This document shows, piece by piece, positions 9,939-18,837 of a stretch of 64,000 nt of DNA. The stretch is taken from assembly GCA_052384575.1 (NCBI GenBank), contig JBQSUQ010000004.1; one strand, given 5' to 3'. The position numbers were made by a program, and so were the translations under genes. Below the pieces are notes generated by a model. That model did no database searches. It worked only from the letters and a program-made list of their open reading frames with translations, and was not told where the DNA came from. The stretch's first letter is position 1. Each line of letters starts with the position of its first letter. Origin of the DNA: JBQSUQ01 sp052384575 (GTDB lineage Bacteria > Pseudomonadota > Gammaproteobacteria > Enterobacterales > Pasteurellaceae).

Positions 9939-10676
9939 CTATCTATCTGGATTCTCAACTGCAGGTGGTTCTTCATCATCTTCCCCTACCTGCTGATCTC
10001 CTGAACCACCACATGCACCGCAAGGTTCTCCTGCCGTATTTCCTCCTGTGCCAGGTTGTTCAGTGCCAGGTTGTTCAGTGCCAGGTTGTTCAGTGCCAGG
10101 TTGTTCAGTGCCAGGTTGTTCAGTGCCAGGTTGTTCAGTGCCAGGTTGTTCAGTGCCAGGTTGTTCAGTGCCAGGTTGTTCAGTACCAGGTTGTGTCGCA
10201 ATATCTCCCCCTGTAGCGCCTCCTGTAGCACTGCCGCCCCCATCATTACCACCATCTTCGGTAGTCGTGCCTTGGTTTTCAGTTGGGGTGTTACTAGCCC
10301 CATCATTACCACTTACTTCGGTAGTAGTGCCTTGACTTTCTGTTGGAGTATTTGTAGGATTATTACCTCCATCATTACCACCTACGGTAGTAACTTGGTT
10401 TTCAGTTGGAGTGGTCGTAGTATTTCCATTTCCTATATCTGTATTTGGTGTATTAGTAGGGGTGGTATTGATATTCACTCCTAATAATCCTGTAGAACTA
10501 TCTTGATCATTTTTATACCAATCGCTCACACATTCGCCACCATGTCTGTGCTTATATTCTTCTGTGTTTTTAAAACGGTAGTCATCACAATCATCACGAT
10601 GTTTTGTTGGTGTTTGGCAAGCGACTAAGAAAGCCGAAACCGCAACAGCTAATGTTGTTTTTACTAAATATTTTAT
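9939..10676 (-). CDS. Repeat-rich putative lipoprotein with an ATA start codon
   Basis: I recognise no family for this protein. From the ATA at 10676 the frame gives 245 aa: a short positive start (KYLVKTT), a hydrophobic stretch and the lipobox LVAC with Cys20, so a lipid-anchored envelope protein is likely. GAGGA stands six bases before the ATA and an in-frame TAA lies just upstream. No ATG, GTG or TTG occurs in frame before the GTG at 10529, which would lose the signal peptide. After a Cys-containing segment come three imperfect TPTE(N/S)Q...GND repeats, then nine PGTEQ repeats, then a CGAC-containing acidic tail. It could be a functional gene with a rare start, a gene silenced by an ATG-to-ATA change, or a sequencing error. 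Confidence 0.72.
   Translation of the reverse strand: MKYLVKTTLAVAVSAFLVACQTPTKHRDDCDDYRFKNTEEYKHRHGGECVSDWYKNDQDSSTGLLGVNINTTPTNTPNTDIGNGNTTTTPTENQVTTVGGNDGGNNPTNTPTESQGTTTEVSGNDGASNTPTENQGTTTEDGGNDGGGSATGGATGGDIATQPGTEQPGTEQPGTEQPGTEQPGTEQPGTEQPGTEQPGTEQPGTEQPGTGGNTAGEPCGACGGSGDQQVGEDDEEPPAVENPDR
10051..10194 (-). repeat. 15-bp tandem repeat encoding PGTEQ
   Basis: Nine full copies of a 15-base unit (plus-strand CCAGGTTGTTCAGTG) at 10051-10185, the last with one change (CAGTA). A partial tenth copy runs to 10194. The unit is a multiple of three, so copy-number change alters protein length but not frame. Confidence 0.97.
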
Positions 10677-10850
10677 TGTTTATCCTCAATAAAAAATAAT
10701 CTACTTTGTGTAGATCTAAACTACATAGGTTAAATTTAGTACAGCGGATGGATTTTAAATGATATAAACCCAAATGAAAAGTGCTTTATTGTAAAAAAAT
10801 GTAAAGAAATGCTCAAGAGTGGAAGATGTATTGCTAATTGTTTTAGACAT

Positions 10851-10871
10851 AAAAAAGCCGCTTAAAGCGAC
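10851..10871 (-). terminator. Terminator of the tRNA-Gly/tRNA-Leu transcript
   Basis: Minus-strand GTCGCTT / AAGCGGC stem (one G-U pair) followed by six T, about 30 bases past tRNA-Leu. Confidence 0.75.
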
Positions 10872-10901
10872 TATCTTATTGATTTGATTATGTGTTTTAA
10901 A

Positions 10902-10988
10902 TGGTGCCCGAGGCCAGACTTGAACTGGCACGCCTCGAAAGGCGAGGGATTTTAAATCCCTTGCGTCTACCGATTCCGCCACTCGGGC
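10902..10988 (-). tRNA. leuZ: tRNA-Leu (anticodon UAA)
   Basis: 87-base class II tRNA with acceptor GCCCGAG / CTCGGGC, discriminator A and encoded CCA. The anticodon loop TTTAAAA sits between AGGGA/TCCCT stems, giving TAA. The variable arm CGCCTTTCGAGGCG and T-arm GTTCAAGTC are clear. It follows tRNA-Gly on the same transcript. Confidence 0.96.
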
Positions 10989-11003
10989 ACAACGCATTTA
11001 AAA

Positions 11004-11079
<76 letters not shown>

Positions 11080-11111
11080 ATTGTTTACAGCAACGCTGTC
11101 AACGGATGTGC

Positions 11112-11139
11112 ATTTTACGGATTTAATAACGTTAGTCAA
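11112..11139 (-). promoter_or_regulatory. Probable promoter of the tRNA-Gly/tRNA-Leu unit
   Basis: Minus strand TTGACT (11139-11134), a 16-base spacer, then TAAAAT (11117-11112). The tRNA begins about 32 bases downstream of the -10 element. Read-through from pgsA is also possible, since no terminator follows pgsA. Confidence 0.5.
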
Positions 11140-11217
11140 ATATTATTTTAATAAAAAAAGTTAAGCGTTTAAAAATAAGTCGATTTGCTAGCTTTGTAAG
11201 CAAAGTGCGGTGTTTTT

Positions 11218-11772
11218 TTACAAAGTTTCATCCAATAATGGACCTTTGGCGGCTTTTAAATATTGCATCATTGACCAAATCGTTAAAATTGCTGCTATGT
11301 AGAGTAGGATAATCGCAGCTGTTTCCATTAAACTGTTATAACGCCATAAAAGTCCACCAAGAGCAAACATTTGCGCAGTTGTTTTTACCTTACCAACCCA
11401 AGAAACTGCGACTTTTGTGCGGCTGCCCAATTCCGCCATCCATTCACGCAAGGCAGAAATAATAATTTCGCGTGCGATCATAATAATAGCAGGAATGGTG
11501 ATCCAAAAAGCGTGATAATATTCCACCACAAGCACGAGGGCGACAGCCACAATCACTTTATCTGCAACGGGATCTAAAAATGCGCCAAAAGGAGTGGTTT
11601 GTTTTAATTTTCTAGCTAAATAGCCATCAAACCAATCTGTTACAGAAGCGATAAAAAAAATCGCGGTGGCAGCAAAAGGCGACCAACTGACAGGCAGATA
11701 AAAAGCAATAATAAAGAATGGAATTAATACCACTCGGAACAGCGTAAGAAAGATTGGTAGATTTAGTTTCAT
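11218..11772 (-). CDS. pgsA: Phosphatidylglycerophosphate synthase
   Basis: Transfers the phosphatidyl group from CDP-diacylglycerol to glycerol-3-phosphate, the committed step to phosphatidylglycerol, in the inner membrane. The 184-aa length is usual. The CDP-alcohol phosphotransferase signature (D-G-x2-A-R-x8-G-x3-D-x3-D) is visible in [25 protein letters not shown]. There are four to five membrane helices. The start [13 protein letters not shown] is standard. Two tRNA genes lie downstream on the same strand, as they do, from memory, in H. influenzae. Confidence 0.95.
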   Translation of the reverse strand: MKLNLPIFLTLFRVVLIPFFIIAFYLPVSWSPFAATAIFFIASVTDWFDGYLARKLKQTTPFGAFLDPVADKVIVAVALVLVVEYYHAFWITIPAIIMIAREIIISALREWMAELGSRTKVAVSWVGKVKTTAQMFALGGLLWRYNSLMETAAIILLYIAAILTIWSMMQYLKAAKGPLLDETL

Positions 11773-11878
11773 AAAACGAGAAATGAATAAAGAATATGCG
11801 TTATTTTAAAATATATTCGGACATTTGGGAACGTGAAAAATGCATATTCTGTGATTTTCCTAATAAAATTATGGGTAA

Positions 11879-11909
11879 TAAAAAAGCTAGGTGTTATTCC
11901 TAGCTTTTA
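11879..11909 (-). terminator. Terminator of the uup-parE-parC operon
   Basis: AAAAGCTAGG (11882-11891) pairs with CCTAGCTTTT (11899-11908) around a seven-base loop. On the minus strand a T-run follows. The parC stop is at 11916. Confidence 0.85.
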
Positions 11910-11915
11910 TTTCAT

Positions 11916-14156
11916 TTATTCCACAATTTCAATTTTCACACCACTATGTAAACCGCGTGGTAGAGAAGAACCTTTACGACCTCGTTCTGCGCGGAATTTT
12001 TGCAGTTCATCGGTTTTTAAGGTGATTTTACGTTTTCCTGAATGGAAGACCAAATGTGCATTTTCGTTTATCAAGAATAAGTTAACGATATAATCAGTGC
12101 GTGCTTTGGCTTCTGTAGCTGAAATATTGATGATCTTATTGCCTTTCCCTTTGCTTAAACTTGGCAAATCTTGCACAGGGAACATGAGCATACGCCCAGC
12201 TTGTGTTAATGCGACCAAAAGCGCGGTGGAATTTTGGATAGTTTTAGGCGGTAGTACCTGTGCATTATCTGGCAAGCTTATCAAGGCTTTACCCGCTTTA
12301 TTGCGAGAGATTAAATCTTCAAATTTACAAATAAAACCATAGCCAGCATCGGATGCCATCAGCAAGCTTTGATCTTCATTTTCCATTAATACATGTTCAA
12401 TAGTGGCGCCAGCTGGTAAGTTCAGTTTGCCGGTTAATGGTTCGCCTTGTGAACGAGCAGAAGGCAGACTTAATGGCTCTAAGGCATAGCTTCGTCCTGT
12501 GCTGTCAATAAAGACGACTGCTTGATTACTTTTCCCATAAGCATGTGCTTTGTAGCTATCGCCAGCTTTATAGCTTAAACCTTGCACATCAATATCATGA
12601 CCTTTGGCGCAGCGAACCCAACCCATTTTAGACAGAATAACGGTAACAGGTTCTGCTGGCAGCATTTCTGTTTCAGAAATGGCTTTGGCTTCTGCACGTT
12701 CCACTAATGGTGATCGTCTTGGGCTTGCATAGGTTTTAGCATCTTGCTGGATTTCTTTTTTTATTAGCGTATTTAAACGTCGTTCAGAATTGAGTAAAGC
12801 TTCTAGTGTTTGACGTTCTTCTTCTAATTTAGCTTGTTCTGCTTGTAATTCATGTTCTTCTAATTTTGCGAGATGGCGTAAACGTAAATTTAAAATAGCT
12901 TCAGCTTGTTCATCACTCAGATTAAAACGAGCCATTAATACTGCTTTCGGTTCATCCTCATTGCGAATAATGTCGATGACTTCATCAATATTCAGAAAAG
13001 CAATCATTAAGCCAGCTAAAATATGTAAGCGAGATAATACCTTATCTAAACGGTAATTCAGGCGTCGTGTCACTGTTGTGCGACGGAATTGCAACCATTC
13101 ATTGAGAATTTGCAATAAGTTTTTTACAGCGGGTTTATGATCAAGCCCGATCATATTCATATTTACACGATAGCTTTTTTCTAAATCGGTGGTGGCAAAT
13201 AAATGTGCCATTAAGGCATCCACATCAACACGATTTGAACGAGGCACAATCACTAAGCGAACTGGATTATCTTGATCGGCTTCATCTCGGACATCTTCTA
13301 CCATTGGCAATTTTTTCGCAGTCATTTGATCTGCGATTTGTGTCATAATTTTGCTTGGTGAAGCCTGATGAGGAACAGCGCTAATAATAATTTCGCCATC
13401 TTCTTTTTTCCAAATCGCGCGCATTTTGATTGAGCCGCGACCTTGTTCATAAATTTTACGAATATCCGCTTTTGGCGTAATAATCTCGGCTTCTGTTGGA
13501 TAATCAGGACCTTGCACAACAGTTAGAATATCGTCCAAGCTGGCTTGTGGATTATCTAACAACATCACTGCTGCATCGGCGATTTCATTAATATTATGAG
13601 GTGGAATGTCCGTTGCCATACCAACAGCAATCCCAGTGGTGCTATTTAATAAGATATGCGGTAGGCGAGCAGGCAGATATTGCGGCTCTTCGATTGTGCC
13701 GTCAAAGTTAGGTTGATAATCCACCGTTCCTTGCCCTAATTCACTTAACAAAATCTCGGCAATTTTGGATAAGCGAGATTCCGTATAACGCATAGCTGCA
13801 AAGGATTTTGGATTGTCCGGATCGCCCCAGTTACCTTGACCATCGACCAACGGATAGCGATAAGAGAAAGGTTGTGCCATTAATACCATAGCTTCATAGC
13901 AAGCAGAATCGCCATGAGGATGAAATTTACCTAACACATCCCCCACTGTGCGCGCAGATTTTTTGTATTTTGCTGCTGCATTGAGTCCCAGTTCGGACAT
14001 AGCATAAATGATACGTCGCTGTACGGGTTTCAAACCATCGCCAATAAAAGGCAACGCACGATCCATAATTACATACATGGAATAGTTGAGGTAAGCCTTT
14101 TCACTAAAGGTGCCAATCGGCATTTGTTCAATGCCTTCGTAGTTAATTGTACTCAT
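11916..14156 (-). CDS. parC: DNA topoisomerase IV subunit A
   Basis: 746-aa cleavage and religation subunit of topoisomerase IV, which unlinks daughter chromosomes. The catalytic tyrosine is Tyr124 in [10 protein letters not shown]. The quinolone-determining region reads [12 protein letters not shown] with Ser84 and Glu88, the susceptible residues. A C-terminal beta-propeller region follows residue ~490. It lies 51 bases after parE on the same strand, so both are co-expressed. Confidence 0.97.
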   Translation of the reverse strand: MSTINYEGIEQMPIGTFSEKAYLNYSMYVIMDRALPFIGDGLKPVQRRIIYAMSELGLNAAAKYKKSARTVGDVLGKFHPHGDSACYEAMVLMAQPFSYRYPLVDGQGNWGDPDNPKSFAAMRYTESRLSKIAEILLSELGQGTVDYQPNFDGTIEEPQYLPARLPHILLNSTTGIAVGMATDIPPHNINEIADAAVMLLDNPQASLDDILTVVQGPDYPTEAEIITPKADIRKIYEQGRGSIKMRAIWKKEDGEIIISAVPHQASPSKIMTQIADQMTAKKLPMVEDVRDEADQDNPVRLVIVPRSNRVDVDALMAHLFATTDLEKSYRVNMNMIGLDHKPAVKNLLQILNEWLQFRRTTVTRRLNYRLDKVLSRLHILAGLMIAFLNIDEVIDIIRNEDEPKAVLMARFNLSDEQAEAILNLRLRHLAKLEEHELQAEQAKLEEERQTLEALLNSERRLNTLIKKEIQQDAKTYASPRRSPLVERAEAKAISETEMLPAEPVTVILSKMGWVRCAKGHDIDVQGLSYKAGDSYKAHAYGKSNQAVVFIDSTGRSYALEPLSLPSARSQGEPLTGKLNLPAGATIEHVLMENEDQSLLMASDAGYGFICKFEDLISRNKAGKALISLPDNAQVLPPKTIQNSTALLVALTQAGRMLMFPVQDLPSLSKGKGNKIINISATEAKARTDYIVNLFLINENAHLVFHSGKRKITLKTDELQKFRAERGRKGSSLPRGLHSGVKIEIVE

Positions 14157-14207
14157 TTTTCTGTTTGTTTATTGAATTTAAAATAATGTTGGATGAGATA
14201 TAACAAG

Positions 14208-16124
14208 TTAAACGGAGAGTTCAACTAAATCACCATTTGTTTGTAACCAATTTTTACGATCTTCTGCTCGTTTTTTGTTTAATAACATATCCATGAGTTC
14301 AAAAGTCGCATTTTCTTCTTCATTTTCCACCGCACTTTCTTCTGGTGTTTCATAAGTAAGTTGCACTAAACGACGAGTATTTGGATCCATGGTGGTTTCT
14401 CGCAACTGGCTTGGATTCATTTCACCTAACCCTTTGAAGCGTTGAACATTTGCTGTACCACGTTTATGTTTTAAACGATCTAAAACAGCTTCTTTTTCAC
14501 TTTCATCTAAGGCGTAATAAATTTCTTTTCCTAAATCAATACGATAGAGTGGTGGCATTGCTACATAAACATGTCCATTTTGGACTAATTTAGGGAAGTG
14601 TCGCAAAAATAATGCGCAGAGTAGTGTGGCAATATGTAAACCATCACTATCCGCATCGGCAAGAATACAAACTTTCCCGTAGCGGAGCTGGCTTAAGTCA
14701 TCGCTATTGGGATCAATACCTAAAGCAACTGCAATATTGTGGGCTTCTTCAGAAGCAAGTACGCGATCTGATGATTCTTCCCAAGTGTTTAGAATTTTAC
14801 CACGCAAAGGCAGAATTGCTTGGTATTCGCGATTGCGTGCTTGTTTGGCAGAACCGCCAGCGGAATCGCCTTCCACTAAAAACAATTCTGTTTTGTCTAA
14901 ATCTTGTGAGCTACAATCAGCTAATTTACCAGGAAGTGCAGGACCGCTCACTAATTTCTTACGCACGACTTTTTTCGCTGCATTGAGACGACGTTGTGCG
15001 GAATTAATCGCCATTTCAGCTAATAATTTCGCTTGTTCAATATGTTGATTGAGCCACAAGCTAAACGCGTCTTTTAAAACGCCGCTAATAAAGACCGCAC
15101 TTTGACGTGAAGACAAGCGCTCTTTGGTTTGGCCTGCAAATTGTGGATCTTGCATTTTAAAAGAAAGAACGTAGGCGCAACGATCCCAAAGATCATCTGC
15201 AGTAAGTTTAACATTGCGAGGCAATAGATTATGAAATTCACAAAATTCACGCATTGCATCCAGTAAGCCTTGTCTTAATCCATTGACGTGGGTACCGCCT
15301 TGAATGGTAGGGATGAGGTTTACATAGCTTTCACCTAATAATTCACCACCTTCTGGTAGCCATAATAATGCCCAGTCAACCGCCTCCGTATTGCCGCTAA
15401 ATTGTCCGACAAAAGGTTTTTCTGGCAAGGTTGCGAAACCATTTACTGCTTCACTTAAATAATCAGCTAAGCCATCTTGATATAACCAAATATCTTCGGT
15501 GCCATTGATTTTATCAATAAATTTAATTTCTAAGCCTGAACAAAGGACGGCTTTTGCACGCAATAAATGGCGTAAACGGCTGACAGAAAATTTATCACTA
15601 TCAAAATATTTTGCATTCGGCTTGAAATGTACAGTGGTACCTGTTGTGCGGCGACCACAAGAACCAATAACTTCTAATTCTTTGACTTTTTTACCATTTT
15701 CAAAGGCGATATGATGTACATTGCCATCACGTTTTACAGTGACATCAACGCGTTCAGAAAGAGCATTAACTACAGAAATACCTACGCCATGTAAACCACC
15801 GGAAAAAGCATAATTTTTATTTGAGAATTTCCCGCCTGCATGTAACTTGGTCATAATGACTTCTATACCAGACACTTTTTCCACCGGATGAATATCCACT
15901 GGCATGCCTCGACCATTATCAATGACTTCAAGAGATTGATCTTTGTGTAAAATGACTTCGATTTTACTAGCGTATCCAGCTAAGGCTTCATCGACACTGT
16001 TATCAATAACCTCTTGTCCCAAGTGGTTTGGACGAGTCGTATCTGTGTACATGCCTGGACGGGTTTGTACAGGCTCAAGATCTTTTAATACAGTAATTTC
16101 CTGTGCGGAATAATTGGTTGACAT
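14208..16124 (-). CDS. parE: DNA topoisomerase IV subunit B
   Basis: 638-aa ATPase subunit, partner of ParC. GHKL ATP-binding motifs are EVIDNSVDEAL, DNGRGMPVD and GGLHGVGISVVNAL. The Toprim domain carries EGDSAGGSAKQARNR, PLRGKILN and DADSDGLHI. It starts 12 bases after the uup stop and appears to be the middle gene of uup-parE-parC. That partnership with an ABC-F gene is not the E. coli arrangement. Confidence 0.97.
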   Translation of the reverse strand: MSTNYSAQEITVLKDLEPVQTRPGMYTDTTRPNHLGQEVIDNSVDEALAGYASKIEVILHKDQSLEVIDNGRGMPVDIHPVEKVSGIEVIMTKLHAGGKFSNKNYAFSGGLHGVGISVVNALSERVDVTVKRDGNVHHIAFENGKKVKELEVIGSCGRRTTGTTVHFKPNAKYFDSDKFSVSRLRHLLRAKAVLCSGLEIKFIDKINGTEDIWLYQDGLADYLSEAVNGFATLPEKPFVGQFSGNTEAVDWALLWLPEGGELLGESYVNLIPTIQGGTHVNGLRQGLLDAMREFCEFHNLLPRNVKLTADDLWDRCAYVLSFKMQDPQFAGQTKERLSSRQSAVFISGVLKDAFSLWLNQHIEQAKLLAEMAINSAQRRLNAAKKVVRKKLVSGPALPGKLADCSSQDLDKTELFLVEGDSAGGSAKQARNREYQAILPLRGKILNTWEESSDRVLASEEAHNIAVALGIDPNSDDLSQLRYGKVCILADADSDGLHIATLLCALFLRHFPKLVQNGHVYVAMPPLYRIDLGKEIYYALDESEKEAVLDRLKHKRGTANVQRFKGLGEMNPSQLRETTMDPNTRRLVQLTYETPEESAVENEEENATFELMDMLLNKKRAEDRKNWLQTNGDLVELSV

Positions 16125-16136
16125 AATGGTTATTTC

Positions 16137-18077
16137 TCAACTATTAATGTTTTTCTTTTCTTCTAATTCTTCCCAACGCAAAAAGGCAGCTTCAAGCTCT
16201 GCTTCTGTATCTGCAAGGGTTTGCAATTGTTTTGCCGTATAGTCGTGAGGTTGTTGGAAAAAGGCAGGATCACTCATTTCGGTTTGAAGTGCGGTGATTT
16301 TTTGCTCTAATTCTTCCAATAATTGTGGTAGCTGTTCAAGTTCTCGTTGTTCTTTATATGAGAGTTTTACCGTTTTATTTTTGTTAGGTGTAGAAACTTG
16401 CGGATTTTTTACCGCACTTTCAGCATTCGACGAGGCTTTTTTCTGTTTTTCTTGTTCTAGCGCAGCTTTTTGTGCAAATACATTGGCTTGTTGCTGTTTC
16501 GCATCAAAAAATCCGCCAACATATTTATTTAGTACGCCATTTCCTTCAAAAATATAACATTCTGTGGCGATATTATCGATAAATTGACGGTCGTGGCTAA
16601 CAACAATTAAGGTACCTTGATAATCAGATAAAATTTCTTCTAATAATTCAAGGGTTTCAATATCAAGATCATTCGTTGGTTCATCCAAAATCAATAGATT
16701 GTTGGGTTTGAGCAACAATTTTGCCAATAATAAACGATTTCGTTCGCCACCAGATAGAGCTTTAACTGGGGTCATTGCACGTTTCGGTGGAAATAAGAAA
16801 TCTTGTAAGTAGCCTAGAACATGGCGTTTAACACCATTTACTTCAATATCTTGTTTACCATCCGCTACATTATCCATGACGGTTTTTTCGGGATCTAAAT
16901 CAATGCGATATTGATCAAAATAGGCAATCTCTAATTTTGTACCACAACGAATTGATCCAGAAGTGGCTTGTAATTGATCAAGCAATAATTTGATAAAAGT
17001 GGTTTTGCCACAACCATTTGGACCGACTAAAGCAATTTTGTCGCCACGCAGAATGGTTGTGCTAAAATTCGTTAATAATTTTTTACCCTCTATTTCATAG
17101 CTGGCATTTTCCATTTCGAATACAATTTTGCCTGAACGACTTGAATTATCCAGCTGTAACTTGGCAGTCCCCATCACTTCTCGGCGTTGGCGGCGTTCTT
17201 CTCGTAAGGCTTTTAGGGCTCTTACGCGACCTTCATTTCTAGTACGACGGGCTTTGATACCTTGACGAATCCAAACTTCTTCTTGTGCCAGTTTTTTATC
17301 AAATAATTCATTTTGTAACGCTTCAACACGTAGGTTTTCTTCTTTGGTGCTGAGATAGGTATCGTAATTTCCTGAATAAGAAACAAGCTGACCGCGATCT
17401 AAATCAACAATGCGCGTTGCCATTTTACGAATAAATGAGCGGTCGTGCGAAATAAAGACAATGCTACCCGTAAAGTTGAGTAAAAAATCTTCTAGCCATT
17501 CAATCGCATCAACATCTAAATGGTTGGTTGGTTCATCTAAGAGTAAAATATCCGGATTGCATACCAAAGCGCGCGCTAATGCGGCTTTGCGTTGCCAACC
17601 ACCAGATAAGTCGGATAATAATGTGTTGGGATTGAGTTCTAATTTAATTAAAACTTCTTTGATTTTATTTTCAAATTGCCAGCCGTTAGCATGCTCAAGT
17701 TGGCTTTGAACTTGTGATAATTGGTTAAGTAGGCTATCAGAATAATCATTTTCTAGTTGAGTAGAAATATGATGATATTTTTTTAATAAATCTGCTAAGT
17801 GACCAATTCCTTCTGCCACATAGTCAAACACATTGCCTTTAGCATTACGAGGCGGATCTTGCTCTAAACGAGAAATCACTAAATCTTGGCTGAATTGCAA
17901 CTTGCCATCATCTAAAGGCATTTCTCCAGATAAAATTTTGAGTAATGTGGATTTACCTGCGCCGTTACGCCCCACTAAACAGACGCGTTCATTGGGTTCA
18001 ATATGTAATTCTGTGTGATCTAATAAGGGATGATCGCTAAAGGAAAGATAACCGTTGGTTAAACTAATTAATGCCAT
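16137..18077 (-). CDS. uup: ABC-F ATPase Uup
   Basis: 646-aa soluble protein with two ABC domains and no membrane segments: Walker A GRNGAGKST near residue 37 and GPNGCGKTT near 355, signatures LSGGWQRKAALARAL and LSGGERNRLLLAKLL. A charged linker joins them, and a C-terminal coiled coil (about 560-640) typical of Uup is thought to bind DNA or the ribosome. In E. coli its loss raises transposon precise excision and affects ribosome-related stress. An uptake sequence lies in the linker before the coiled coil. Confidence 0.93.
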   Translation of the reverse strand: MALISLTNGYLSFSDHPLLDHTELHIEPNERVCLVGRNGAGKSTLLKILSGEMPLDDGKLQFSQDLVISRLEQDPPRNAKGNVFDYVAEGIGHLADLLKKYHHISTQLENDYSDSLLNQLSQVQSQLEHANGWQFENKIKEVLIKLELNPNTLLSDLSGGWQRKAALARALVCNPDILLLDEPTNHLDVDAIEWLEDFLLNFTGSIVFISHDRSFIRKMATRIVDLDRGQLVSYSGNYDTYLSTKEENLRVEALQNELFDKKLAQEEVWIRQGIKARRTRNEGRVRALKALREERRQRREVMGTAKLQLDNSSRSGKIVFEMENASYEIEGKKLLTNFSTTILRGDKIALVGPNGCGKTTFIKLLLDQLQATSGSIRCGTKLEIAYFDQYRIDLDPEKTVMDNVADGKQDIEVNGVKRHVLGYLQDFLFPPKRAMTPVKALSGGERNRLLLAKLLLKPNNLLILDEPTNDLDIETLELLEEILSDYQGTLIVVSHDRQFIDNIATECYIFEGNGVLNKYVGGFFDAKQQQANVFAQKAALEQEKQKKASSNAESAVKNPQVSTPNKNKTVKLSYKEQRELEQLPQLLEELEQKITALQTEMSDPAFFQQPHDYTAKQLQTLADTEAELEAAFLRWEELEEKKNINS

Positions 18078-18203
18078 GTTTTATTTAATGTTATTGCATA
18101 AAATGCGGTGATTTTATCAGATTTATCCCTTTTTTTATAGAATAAACTCTTTTTTAGCAATAAAGTGCGGTGCATTTTTGCGAAGTTTTATAATGCTTAA
18201 AAA

Positions 18204-18230
18204 AAAATGCAACCCGAGGGTTGCATTTTC
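18204..18230 (-). terminator. Terminator of the dksA-pcnB-folK operon
   Basis: AAAATGCAACCC (18204-18215) pairs with GGGTTGCATTTT (18218-18229). On the minus strand the stem is followed by a T-run, about 115 bases past the folK stop. The rest of the 18078-18345 gap holds an uptake sequence near 18163 and a weaker 8-bp inverted repeat (18263-18270 with 18287-18294) of unknown role. Confidence 0.75.
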
Positions 18231-18345
18231 ATTAGTAGGTTTAGGATATTATGAATAAAATTTTCACTTAACTTTGGAATCATAACTAAGTGAAGTATCA
18301 AAAGCATTAGGGACGCTTAAGATGGATGCAATATACCATTTTCTT

Positions 18346-18828
18346 TTATAAATTACAAATAATCATTTGGTGATTTTCAAAATATTTGAACATATTTCTA
18401 ATATCACCCAGACTAGGTATTACAAGAGTTGGCGCTATTTCATACAAAGGTACAATAACAAATTCTCTGTTATGCATATCATAATGAGGAATAGTTAAGC
18501 GTTCCGTTTGCATAATAAGTTGATCATAAAGCAATATATCTAAATCTAAGGTGCGTTCACCCCAACGACGTAAGCGTACGCGTCCTTGAGCATTTTCAAT
18601 GTGTTGCAAACTATCCAATAAATCAATTGGTGTTAATTCGGTATTTAATTCAACAACTGCATTCACATAATCAGGTTGATCCTGTGGGCCGAGCGGTTTA
18701 CTTTGATAGAAGGAACTGGTTGCCACGACCTGAGTATTGGGTAATGCCGCTAATGCTTTTATGGCTGAATTTAATTGCTCAATAGGTTGTGCTAAATTGC
18801 TACCTAATGCGATATATGCCGTTGCCAT
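18346..18828 (-). CDS. folK: 2-amino-4-hydroxy-6-hydroxymethyldihydropteridine pyrophosphokinase
   Basis: 160-aa HPPK. It transfers pyrophosphate from ATP to the pterin, the step before FolP in folate synthesis. The N-terminal ALGSNL and the signature RWGERTLDLDILLYDQ (ATP/Mg2+ binding Asp pair) are clear. It starts 9 bases after pcnB with a GGAAAACA ribosome-binding region, the classic pcnB-folK pairing. folP is elsewhere in this window at 46596. Confidence 0.95.
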   Translation of the reverse strand: MATAYIALGSNLAQPIEQLNSAIKALAALPNTQVVATSSFYQSKPLGPQDQPDYVNAVVELNTELTPIDLLDSLQHIENAQGRVRLRRWGERTLDLDILLYDQLIMQTERLTIPHYDMHNREFVIVPLYEIAPTLVIPSLGDIRNMFKYFENHQMIICNL

Positions 18829-18837
18829 TTGTTTTCC

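Noticed and set aside
10051..10194. CRISPR-like regularly spaced repeats
   Set aside because: The 15-base units are directly adjacent with no spacers and are in frame within a gene.
9920..10484. Several plus-strand and alternate-frame open frames over the PGTEQ repeat region
   Set aside because: A 15-bp repeat is a multiple of three without stops in several frames, so these are shadows. Only the minus frame has a signal peptide, lipobox and Shine-Dalgarno.
13890..13930. Quinolone-resistance change in ParC
   Set aside because: Residues Ser84 and Glu88 are the susceptible forms.
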